9,213 nucleotides of DNA from an uncultured Porphyromonadaceae bacterium (GTDB lineage: Bacteria > Bacteroidota > Bacteroidia > Bacteroidales > Muribaculaceae): contig CAMWZE010000040.1 of NCBI GenBank assembly GCA_947178685.1, positions 1 to 9,213 of the forward strand, written 5' to 3'. The notes below the pieces were generated by a model that saw only the letters and a program-made list of their open reading frames with translations, was not told the origin of the DNA and searched no databases. This document shows, in pieces, positions 1 through 6,689 of the stretch (position 1 is the stretch's first letter; each line of letters starts with the position of its first letter). The translations under genes were made by a program, and so were the position numbers.

Positions 1-52
1 CAAATGCATAACCGATGCCCTAAGAGGCACCCATCACTATTACTCTTTTCAT
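1..52 (-). pseudogene. Short-chain dehydrogenase/reductase (SDR), 5' fragment with in-frame amber stop
   Basis: The leftward reading frame starts at ATG 52-50 and reads MKRVIVMGAS, then TAG (22-20), then GIGYAF to the window edge. Reading through the stop gives the beta-strand plus GASxGIG signature of the Rossmann NAD(P)-binding motif at the N-terminus of classical SDR oxidoreductases (family consensus TGxxxGxG). The stop sits exactly at the variable x between GAS and GIG, where Ser or Gln is usual; TCG or CAG would each become TAG by one base change. No in-frame ATG follows the stop before the edge, so I see no restart that would rescue the cofactor site. Only 17 codons are visible, so substrate and full length are unknown. 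The gene is divergent from fbp. Either it is a nonsense-mutated pseudogene or the base call is wrong; the SDR identity is the firmer part. Confidence 0.6.
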
Positions 53-90
53 ATTTTTATGATAAATAATATCAAACTGAAAAATTTCTA

Positions 91-127
91 TATTTCCGGG
101 GATACAAGTCATAAACCCCGAAAAATA
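91..127. other. GC-clamped hairpin in the divergent SDR/fbp intergenic region
   Basis: CGGGG (97-101) pairs with CCCCG (116-120) around a 14-nt AT-rich loop. Flanking TATTT (91-95) can pair with AAATA (123-127) after a small internal mismatch, giving a roughly 10-bp interrupted stem. It is the only GC-rich patch in an otherwise AT-rich stretch. It would lie in the upstream or leader region of either divergent gene. No U-tract follows on either strand, so it is not a standard terminator. Role unknown. Confidence 0.35.
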
Positions 128-128
128 T

Positions 129-146
129 TGTTATAATGTTATAACA
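129..146. promoter_or_regulatory. Perfect 8+8 palindrome, candidate operator between SDR gene and fbp
   Basis: TGTTATAA (129-136), spacer TG, then TTATAACA (139-146) form a perfect inverted repeat. The same bases also read as two tandem copies of GTTATAA. The size and symmetry fit a site for a dimeric helix-turn-helix repressor. It lies 77 nt upstream of the SDR start codon and 117 nt upstream of the fbp start, so it could serve either gene. The surrounding 53-262 region contains no convincing TTTG/TAnnTTTG pair; the closest is TAATCTTTG at 180-188, which has one base too many. The regulator is not in the window. Confidence 0.4.
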
Positions 147-262
147 TCTCCTCCCATCGATTAGTTTCACTCTCAACTCTAATCTTTGCAACCTCACTCC
201 CCGACCATAAATTTTCTCCTGTTTCATCTAAACTCCAAAACCTTATAACCCATCCTCCCCAT

Positions 263-2245
263 ATGCTCCCAACTGCAAAAAAAATTGAATCAGACCGTAG
301 AGTGCTCGAACTTCTCTCGCAGAATTTCGGGAATGTCTCCGCGGCCGCTACCGAGATAATAAACCTTGAGGCTATTCTCAACCTTCCCAAAGGCACCGAA
401 CATTTCATCGCCGATATCCATGGTGAGTCGGAGGCTTTCCGACATATCCTCAAGAACGCTTCGGGAAATATCAAGCGAAAAGTAAACGAGATATTCTCAA
501 CCACTCTGCGTGAAGACGATATACGCCAGCTATGCTCCCTTATATATTATCCGGAGCGTAAGCTTGCTCTCATCCGCTCCACCGAGAAGGATCTTGACAA
601 CTTCTATCAGATCACGCTCCACCAGCTCGTAAAAGTGCTCCAGGCGGTATCCTCAAAATATTCCCGTTCCAAGGTGCGCAAGAGTCTCCCTCCGGAGTTC
701 GCTTATATAATAGAGGAACTATTGCACGAATCTCCATCCGAGGAGAATAAACAACCTTACTACAACCGGATAATCGAGACTATAATATCAACCGGGCAGG
801 CTGAAAACTTCATCGCAGCCATATCGCATGTGATCCAGCGTCTCAGCATCGACCAGCTTCACCTCCTCGGCGACATATTCGACCGTGGCGACGGTGCCCA
901 CCTGGTGCTCGACACTCTACTCACCTACAAGAATTTCGATATTCAATGGGGAAACCACGACGTGCTCTGGATGGGAGCGGCCTGCGGCAACGAATGTTCA
1001 ATAGCCAATGTGCTGCGGGTATCTCTGCGCTACGGCAACATGACCACCCTTGAGGATGGCTATGGTATTAATCTCGTTCCTCTCGCCACCTTTGCCATGG
1101 AGACATATAAGGATGATCCTTGCAAGGTTTTCCTGCCAAAAGGGAGCAATCAGGAGGAACCGCTCACCGAGAAGAACCGTCAGCTCATAGCCAAGATGCA
1201 CAAAGCTATAGCGGTGATTCAATTCAAACTTGAAGGGCAAATGATAGCCCGTCATCCCGAATGGAAGATGGACAACCGCCGCTTACTCGATAAGATAAAC
1301 TATACTGATGCCACAATTGAGTTAGACGGCAAGACCTATCCGCTGAAAGATGCAAATTTCCCTACCATCGACCCGGCCGATCCCTATCGTCTCTCCCCGG
1401 AGGAACAGCAGCTTATGGATAAGCTCACCCACTCTTTCTCTGTGAGCGACAAGCTGAAGCGTCATATCAATATCTTCTACTCGCATGGCAGCCTTTATTC
1501 CGTCAATAACTCAAATCTTCTCTTTCATGCCTCCATACCGCTCGAAGCAGACGGCTCGCTGAAAGAGGTGGAGGTTAACGGCAAACCCTACAAAGGGGAG
1601 GAGCTTCTGCAACAGATAGAGCTGCTGATGCGCTCGGCAATTAATAATGACACGCCGGCCGATCAACGAAGAGATGCGATTGATTATTATCTTTACGCAT
1701 GGTGTGGTCCCGACTCCCCTCTCTTCGACAAAAGCAAGATGGCAACCTTCGAAAGATATTTCATAGAGGACACTGCCACTCATCATGAGGAGAAAGGATA
1801 CTACTATCATCTGCGTGACGATGAGAAAATATGCGACAATATTCTTGATGCCTTTAACGTGAAGGGTGAACACCGGCACATAATCAACGGACATGTGCCC
1901 GTGAAAGTAGGCAAAGGTGAGAATCCCGTGAAGGCCAACGGTAAACTGATGGTGATTGACGGTGGTTTCTCAAAGGCTTATCACGACACCACCGGGATAG
2001 CCGGATATACTCTCGTATATCATTCGCGAGGTTTCGAACTTGTGCAGCACGAACCCTTCACCTCGGCTGAAGAGGCTGTGAGAAACGGCACCGACATCAT
2101 CTCCATCAATCGTCTGGTAGAGCTTAACTCCCAGCGTGTGCGTGTGCGCGACACCGACCATGGCAAAGAATTGCTCGGACAGATTGAAGAGCTGAAGGAA
2201 CTTCTCTATGCTTACCGCCACGGATTCATAAAGGAACGTAAGTAA
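263..2245 (+). CDS. fbp: Fructose-1,6-bisphosphatase, class III (FBPase III), complete
   Basis: This enzyme hydrolyses fructose-1,6-bisphosphate to fructose-6-phosphate and Pi, the committed step of gluconeogenesis, in the cytoplasm. The 660-residue product has the length and layout of the large FBPase III enzymes of Bacteroidota and Firmicutes. The N-terminal stretch EIINLEAILNLPKGTEHF leads into DIHGE (D51, H53). The metallophosphoesterase signatures GDIFDRG (from G203) and GNHD (230-233) supply metal ligands. Late ligand-type residues appear in INGHVPV (H544) and IDGGFSKAYHDTTG (D566). The family usually has DRGP, here DRGD. The ATG at 263 is chosen because the conserved N-terminus begins soon after it; there is no clear Shine-Dalgarno site, as is normal in Bacteroidota. 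The gene stands alone, divergent from the broken SDR gene and convergent with prfB, so it is probably monocistronic. No frameshift or internal stop is present. Confidence 0.96.
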   Translation: MLPTAKKIESDRRVLELLSQNFGNVSAAATEIINLEAILNLPKGTEHFIADIHGESEAFRHILKNASGNIKRKVNEIFSTTLREDDIRQLCSLIYYPERKLALIRSTEKDLDNFYQITLHQLVKVLQAVSSKYSRSKVRKSLPPEFAYIIEELLHESPSEENKQPYYNRIIETIISTGQAENFIAAISHVIQRLSIDQLHLLGDIFDRGDGAHLVLDTLLTYKNFDIQWGNHDVLWMGAACGNECSIANVLRVSLRYGNMTTLEDGYGINLVPLATFAMETYKDDPCKVFLPKGSNQEEPLTEKNRQLIAKMHKAIAVIQFKLEGQMIARHPEWKMDNRRLLDKINYTDATIELDGKTYPLKDANFPTIDPADPYRLSPEEQQLMDKLTHSFSVSDKLKRHINIFYSHGSLYSVNNSNLLFHASIPLEADGSLKEVEVNGKPYKGEELLQQIELLMRSAINNDTPADQRRDAIDYYLYAWCGPDSPLFDKSKMATFERYFIEDTATHHEEKGYYYHLRDDEKICDNILDAFNVKGEHRHIINGHVPVKVGKGENPVKANGKLMVIDGGFSKAYHDTTGIAGYTLVYHSRGFELVQHEPFTSAEEAVRNGTDIISINRLVELNSQRVRVRDTDHGKELLGQIEELKELLYAYRHGFIKERK

Positions 2246-2270
2246 CAGTAAAATACTGATAAATATAGCT

Positions 2271-2311
2271 GAGGGGTCATATCAGAATATGATATTCTGA
2301 TATGACCCCTC
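2271..2311. terminator. Perfect 20+20 inverted repeat, probable bidirectional terminator between fbp and prfB
   Basis: The left arm 2271-2290 (starting GAGGGGTCATATC) and right arm 2292-2311 (ending GATATGACCCCTC) are exact reverse complements around a single central G. The stem has a GC-rich base and an AT-rich tip, so the real loop is probably 3-5 nt. It starts 26 nt after the fbp stop and ends 33 nt before the prfB stop, in the only space between convergent genes. Flanking sequence on each side is AT-rich (TAATAAGG and, on the other strand, GCTATATTTATC) but lacks a strong U-tract. Bidirectional termination is inferred from structure and position. Confidence 0.75.
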
Positions 2312-2343
2312 TAATAAGGTATGCTTTAATATAATCTTTGGTT

Positions 2344-3459
2344 TTATTGCTCTGTGGCGGCAAATTCCATGAGATAAGCCTTGATAAAGGCATCTATATC
2401 TCCATCCATTACACCGTTCACATCGGAGGTCTGATAGTTGGTGCGGTGATCCTTCACGCGACGGTCGTCAAACACATAACTGCGTATCTGGCTACCCCAC
2501 TCTATCTTCTTCTTGCCGGCCTCAATCTTTGCCTGCTCCTCCATGCGATGGTTAAGCTCCTTCTCATAAAGGATCGACTTCAACTGACGCATGGCGTTTT
2601 CCTTATTCTTCGGCTGGTCGCGGGTCTCTGTATTTTCAATGAGGATCTCCTCCTCCTCTCCGGTGTAAGGATCCTTATACTGATAGCGCAGACGTACGCC
2701 CGACTCCACCTTGTTGACGTTCTGACCGCCGGCACCTCCCGAACGGAAAGTATCCCACGATACCTTCGCAGGCTCGACATTGATCTCAATCGTGTCGTCA
2801 ACGAGTGGGGTTACAAACACCGAGGCGAACGATGTCATGCGCTTACCCTGTGCGTTGTAAGGACTCACACGTACAAGACGGTGCACTCCATTCTCACTCT
2901 TCAGGAAGCCGTAGGCATAGTCACCCTCTATATTGATGGTGACCGACTTGATGCCGGCATCATCTCCCTCGAGAAGCTGGGCGATAGAGGTCTTGTAACC
3001 ATGTTTCTCCGCATAACGCAGATAGAGACGCATGAGCATCTGAGCCCAATCCTGACTCTCTGTGCCACCGGCACCTGAGTTGATCTTGAGCACCACACCC
3101 AACTTATCTTCTTCGCGACGCAGCATGTTACGGAGCTCGAGTTTCTCCAGACTCTCTATGAGCTTGGCATACTGCTCATCAATCTCCTCCTCTGTCACGA
3201 GCTCCTCCTTTATCCATTCAAAGCCGAGCTGCAATTCCTCCACCTGCTTTTCAAGCTCTGTGTAGGAGTCAATCCAGAAATGGAGTTCCTTTATCTTACG
3301 CATCTGTGCCTCGGCTTTCTCCCGGTCTTCCCAGAAATCAGCCACATGGGTGCGGAGCTCCTCCTCCTCCACCTCAATCTTCTTACTGTCTATGTCGAGG
3401 TAACGCTTCAACGCCTCCGTGCGCTCCACCACCTCCTTCAACTGTTCCTGTGTTATCAT
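2344..3459 (-). CDS. prfB: Peptide chain release factor 2 (RF2), single continuous frame
   Basis: RF2 recognises UGA and UAA in the ribosomal A site and triggers hydrolysis of peptidyl-tRNA. The product has 371 residues, close to the usual ~365. An N-terminal acidic helical region is followed by domain 2 with the tripeptide SPY (199-201), where E. coli RF2 has SPF, and domain 3 with the catalytic GGQ (244-246, in GAGGQNVNK). The C-terminal block GSQIRSYVFDDRRVKDHRT is typical of RF2. Many bacterial prfB genes need a +1 frameshift at a UGA near codon 26 (E. coli context CUU UGA C). Here the equivalent place, KRYLDID (codons 18-24), reads TAC CTC GAC with no stop, so synthesis needs no recoding. 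The start ATG sits in TAATAATG with no Shine-Dalgarno site. It lies 76 nt downstream of the ligase stop and could be cotranscribed or have its own promoter; I found no clear promoter in the gap. Confidence 0.96.
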   Translation of the reverse strand: MITQEQLKEVVERTEALKRYLDIDSKKIEVEEEELRTHVADFWEDREKAEAQMRKIKELHFWIDSYTELEKQVEELQLGFEWIKEELVTEEEIDEQYAKLIESLEKLELRNMLRREEDKLGVVLKINSGAGGTESQDWAQMLMRLYLRYAEKHGYKTSIAQLLEGDDAGIKSVTINIEGDYAYGFLKSENGVHRLVRVSPYNAQGKRMTSFASVFVTPLVDDTIEINVEPAKVSWDTFRSGGAGGQNVNKVESGVRLRYQYKDPYTGEEEEILIENTETRDQPKNKENAMRQLKSILYEKELNHRMEEQAKIEAGKKKIEWGSQIRSYVFDDRRVKDHRTNYQTSDVNGVMDGDIDAFIKAYLMEFAATEQ

Positions 3460-3535
3460 TATTAGTTTTTCGTTTCTTTTTCAGATAAACGGTGAAAAGC
3501 TTCTTTTTAGTGTTATGTAGATATCCCACATCCCA

Positions 3536-5353
3536 TCAATAGCTGTACATCGCCTCTATCTCCTTGGCATATCTCTTAGCCACAACCGGGCGTCGCACCT
3601 TCATAGTGTTGGTGACCTCTCCATGCATGATTGAGAAATGATGTGGCAGGAGTGTGATCCGTTTGATCTTCTCATATGAGGCCAGACCCTTCTGCACCTC
3701 GTCGATCTGCTCCATCACAAAAGCCACAACCTCCGGATTCTTAGCAAATTTTTCGGTGTCGGAAGCATCAATCCCCTTCTTCTCGGCCCATGCGCGAAGC
3801 TGAGGATAATTAGGCACGATAAGAGCAGTGACAAATTTCTTCTGGTCACCGATCACGGCCGCCTCATCGATATATTTATTCTCTGCCAGACGACTCTCAA
3901 GCATCTGCGGTGCGATATACTTGCCGTTGGAGGTCTTGAAAAGATCCTTTACACGCTCAGTAAGCACCAGAGCTCCACTATCGTTGAAATATCCGGCATC
4001 GCCGGTGCGGAAATAGCCGTCAGCGGTAAAGGCATCTATATTAGCCTGTGGATTTTTGTAATACCCCGGGGTTACGGTGGCACCCTTAACCAAAATCTCC
4101 CCGTTATCGTCAATCCTTACCTTGAGGCCGGGCAACGGAAGTCCTACCGTGCCGATCTCATAGTTAGTGTCGGGATAGAAGCTGACGGTAGCTGTTGTCT
4201 CGCTAAGGCCATAGCCGATGCGAACGTCTATACCTACCGAGCGCATGAACTCAACGATACGGTCGCTAAGTGGCGCACCCGCTGTCGGGAACAGGTTAGG
4301 ATTCGGAATGCCGATAGCATGCTTCAGCTTCTGGAAGATATTGCGGTTCCAAAATTGATACTCCTTCTCAAGTAGATAAGGAGCCTTCTTGCCACGACGT
4401 GCATAGTCGAGGTTGCGTTTCTTTCCCGTCTTCAAGGCACGCGCCACCATCATACGCTGCACCTTCCCCATTCCGGCAATCTTCTCGCGGACCGCCGCAT
4501 ATACTTTCTCCCAAAATCTTGGCACACAGCACATGATATTGGGATGTATATCATGGATAGTCTCTGTGATAACCCTCGGGTCGTAGTTCACAGCTATGGC
4601 GATACCTTTCGTTATGCAGAAAAAGCACCATGCCTTCTCAAGAATATGACTCATGGGGAGAAATGCCATCGAAAGGTCACTATCGCTTACGCCATGGAGC
4701 TCTTTCAGATGTGCCTCCATCGCCGCGTCGTAGTTGGAATGTGTGATGCACACGCCCTTTGGCTCCCCGGTGGTGCCGGATGTATAAATCAAGGTGGCCA
4801 TGTCTTCAGGCAGTCCTGCCTCGGAACGACGTTTCACCTCTTCCGCTATCTCTTCGGAGGCATTCATCCCAAGTCGCACGAAGTCGTCCCAGAAGATACT
4901 TATCGTGTCGTCCGGGCGAAGCTCAAGCCCATCATTCTTAAACACCACAATGCGTGTGACACGCTCAGGATGTTTCTTCCAGTAATTGTAGGCAAGGGGA
5001 TATTGATGGGAATCACCCACGAAAAGCACCTTCGCCTCACCGTTGCTGACTATGAAGTCGTATTGTTCCTGCGACGAGCTGGAATATAAAGGGATTGCCG
5101 CGATTCTGTTTGCAAACGCACCTAACTCCGTTATCAGGATCTGAGGGGTGTTGGGCGAGCAGATCGCTATCGTGTCTTTCTCTATCAGTCCAAGAGAGGC
5201 GAGGGCCTTGGCGGCCACATTTATCTGGGCCTCGAACTCTGTCCAGGAGGTCGACTGCCATTCTCCATCCTTGCGCCAGCAGAAGCGGTAGGCCTCACGG
5301 TTACCGTATTTGCGTGCCTGGATCGGTACAATTTCTACTAATTTATTTGCCAT
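3536..5353 (-). CDS. AMP-forming long-chain fatty acid--CoA ligase (FAA1/FadD15-like)
   Basis: This enzyme is expected to activate a fatty acid with ATP and coenzyme A to acyl-CoA through an acyl-AMP intermediate, at the cytoplasmic face of the membrane. The 605-residue product is a complete ANL-superfamily protein of the long-chain (COG1022) type. Visible motifs are the phosphate-binding loop IYTSGTTGEPKG (189-200), the LPMSHILEK segment (232-240), the adenine/ATP motif GYGLSETTA (380-388), the TGD hinge-proximal motif (450-452), KDLFKTSNGKYIAP (469-482), and the C-terminal catalytic lysine region TNTMKVRR with K585. No transmembrane segment or signal peptide is evident. The start ATG 5353-5351 leads straight into a typical N-terminus. 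Its 154-nt upstream region separates it from meaB and is structured, suggesting its own promoter. Exact chain-length specificity cannot be read from sequence. No disrupting change is seen. Confidence 0.92.
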   Translation of the reverse strand: MANKLVEIVPIQARKYGNREAYRFCWRKDGEWQSTSWTEFEAQINVAAKALASLGLIEKDTIAICSPNTPQILITELGAFANRIAAIPLYSSSSQEQYDFIVSNGEAKVLFVGDSHQYPLAYNYWKKHPERVTRIVVFKNDGLELRPDDTISIFWDDFVRLGMNASEEIAEEVKRRSEAGLPEDMATLIYTSGTTGEPKGVCITHSNYDAAMEAHLKELHGVSDSDLSMAFLPMSHILEKAWCFFCITKGIAIAVNYDPRVITETIHDIHPNIMCCVPRFWEKVYAAVREKIAGMGKVQRMMVARALKTGKKRNLDYARRGKKAPYLLEKEYQFWNRNIFQKLKHAIGIPNPNLFPTAGAPLSDRIVEFMRSVGIDVRIGYGLSETTATVSFYPDTNYEIGTVGLPLPGLKVRIDDNGEILVKGATVTPGYYKNPQANIDAFTADGYFRTGDAGYFNDSGALVLTERVKDLFKTSNGKYIAPQMLESRLAENKYIDEAAVIGDQKKFVTALIVPNYPQLRAWAEKKGIDASDTEKFAKNPEVVAFVMEQIDEVQKGLASYEKIKRITLLPHHFSIMHGEVTNTMKVRRPVVAKRYAKEIEAMYSY

Positions 5354-5507
5354 ATCTTTATTTATCCCGCTCTTCCCTGAAAAGTCGTGACGACATTCTG
5401 TCCGGCAGGATTTCGGACTGTAAAGTTAACACTTATATCCCTATTAACACCTATAATTGCACTAAAGATGGCTCAGTTGTGCAATTAACATGCCTGGCTA
5501 AGCCAAG
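5354..5507 (-). promoter_or_regulatory. Structured intergenic/leader region between meaB and the acyl-CoA ligase
   Basis: This 154-nt gap holds several small symmetric elements. In leftward order they are: TGGCT/AGCCA (5495-5499 and 5501-5505) just after the meaB stop; a 9-bp inverted repeat TAATTGCAC/GTGCAATTA (5454-5462 and 5479-5487) with a 16-nt loop; a 12-bp direct repeat, TTAACACTTATA (5426-5437) and TTAACACCTATA (5444-5455), one mismatch, 18-bp period; GTCCG/CGGAC (5400-5404 and 5414-5418); and GTCGT/ACGAC (5384-5388 and 5390-5394). TTAACA occurs three times (5426, 5444, 5485). On the minus strand TAACTTTA (5428-5421) is one mismatch from the Bacteroides -7 box TAnnTTTG, but no good -33 TTTG lies at the right distance. 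A ligase promoter plus regulatory sites is likely but not pinned down. Confidence 0.35.
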
Positions 5508-6608
5508 TCATTCCCCTCGAAGGCGGCTGAAGTAGAAGTCGAGCACATCCTTGGCAGCGGTAAACGACGACTGCTCGTTATTGAGCACCCTCAGTTCCTT
5601 CTGTTCAAGAAGAGCCCTCACTTCCGGTATTCCGTAGAAACTGGAACGCAACTGCTCGTCGATTGTCTCGATCATCCAGTATTTCGCCTGCTCGTTGCGC
5701 TTCTTCTCAAAATACCCGTTCTTTATAACGAAGTCGAAGTAACGGTCTATCATATCCCACACAAGATCGATGCCTATTTCATAGTAGCCGCTATAGGTGA
5801 GCACTTCCGGCTTCCACTTACTCGGCGTGGGAGGAAAGAGAAAAAGGGCGTTGCGGAACTGCGAGGCCGCCAGCTTGGCACGCTCCACATTGTCGCCGTC
5901 GCATTTGTTTATCACAATCCCGTCGGCCATCTCCATGATGCCACGCTTAATACCCTGCAGCTCATCGCCGGTTCCGGCAAGCTGTATCAACAGGAAGAAG
6001 TCAACCATCGAATGTACCGACGTCTCGCTTTGACCCACGCCTACTGTCTCAACTATGATACGGTCGTAGCCGGCTGCCTCACAGAGCACAATTGTCTCTC
6101 TCGTCTTCCGGGCCACGCCTCCGAGTGAGCCTGCCGATGGAGAGGGTCGGATAAAAGCATTCTTCTCCTGCGATAGTTTCTCCATGCGTGTCTTGTCGCC
6201 AAGTATGCTTCCTTTGGTGCGCTCACTGCTGGGATCTATGGCCAAAACAGCCAGCTTGTGACCCTGACGCACTACATGCAGACCGAAAACATCGATTGAC
6301 GTTGATTTTCCGGCTCCGGGCACTCCTGTTATACCTATGCGTCTTGAATTTCCGGAGTATGGAAGGCACTTTTCAATAACCTCCTGGGCTATAGCCTGAT
6401 GGCGGTCATTTGTGCTCTCCACCAATGTCACAGCCCGGCCGAGCACACTCATGTCTCCCTTGAGGATACCCTCAACGTAGTCACCTGCACTCAGTTCAAC
6501 ACGTTTACGTCGCTGAGCCGCTCTATATGGATTGACCACAGGTTGCGAACCCACGCCGGAGTTCACCTGAAGTCCTTTATACTGTTTATCATTCTCTGGA
6601 TGTTCCAT
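5508..6608 (-). CDS. meaB: MeaB-type GTPase, methylmalonyl-CoA mutase chaperone
   Basis: MeaB (formerly ArgK/LAO family) is a SIMIBI-class P-loop GTPase that gates adenosylcobalamin loading into methylmalonyl-CoA mutase and protects it from inactivation. In Bacteroidales the mutase works in the succinate-propionate pathway. The product has 366 residues from the chosen start. Motifs are Walker A GVPGAGKST (95-103), DPSSERTKGSILGDKTRM from D125, SAGSLGGVARKTRE (158-171), ETVGVGQSE (187-195), and the base-specificity motif NKCD (234-237). The C-terminal helical arm typical of MeaB dimers follows. An ATG four codons upstream (6620-6618) is in frame. I prefer 6608 because MEHPEN matches the N-terminus I expect for Bacteroidota homologues and AAGG lies just 5' of it. 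The mutase subunits are not in the window. The gene starts 81 nt after the broken DUF1573 gene and could be cotranscribed. Confidence 0.92.
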   Translation of the reverse strand: MEHPENDKQYKGLQVNSGVGSQPVVNPYRAAQRRKRVELSAGDYVEGILKGDMSVLGRAVTLVESTNDRHQAIAQEVIEKCLPYSGNSRRIGITGVPGAGKSTSIDVFGLHVVRQGHKLAVLAIDPSSERTKGSILGDKTRMEKLSQEKNAFIRPSPSAGSLGGVARKTRETIVLCEAAGYDRIIVETVGVGQSETSVHSMVDFFLLIQLAGTGDELQGIKRGIMEMADGIVINKCDGDNVERAKLAASQFRNALFLFPPTPSKWKPEVLTYSGYYEIGIDLVWDMIDRYFDFVIKNGYFEKKRNEQAKYWMIETIDEQLRSSFYGIPEVRALLEQKELRVLNNEQSSFTAAKDVLDFYFSRLRGE

Positions 6609-6689
6609 ACCTTGATGCATATATGCTTATTGATTATAAGGTTAATCCGGGTCTTTACCGATTATCCAATACGAATAATCAGACTCTCG

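Noticed and set aside
132..137. TATAAT as a sigma70-like -10 box for fbp
   Set aside because: No -35 partner is present, Bacteroidota do not use this consensus as their main promoter, and the bases are part of the palindrome at 129-146.
180..188. TAATCTTTG as an fbp -7 promoter box
   Set aside because: It has three rather than two bases between TA and TTTG, and no TTTG lies 19-21 nt upstream.
1511..1894. 127-codon minus-strand frame inside fbp
   Set aside because: Falls wholly within the conserved FBPase coding sequence and has no family resemblance.
2338..3078. 246-codon open frame on the plus strand
   Set aside because: It lies antisense within prfB, whose protein is conserved and complete; the predicted product is hydrophobic low-quality sequence with no family motif.
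3494..3506. AAAAG-CTT-CTTTT mini-hairpin between the ligase gene and prfB as a terminator
   Set aside because: The stem is only 5 bp and AT-rich with no GC clamp; too weak to call.
4544..5089. 181-codon open frame on the plus strand within the ligase gene
   Set aside because: Antisense shadow of a well-conserved AMP-binding enzyme; no start context or recognisable domain.
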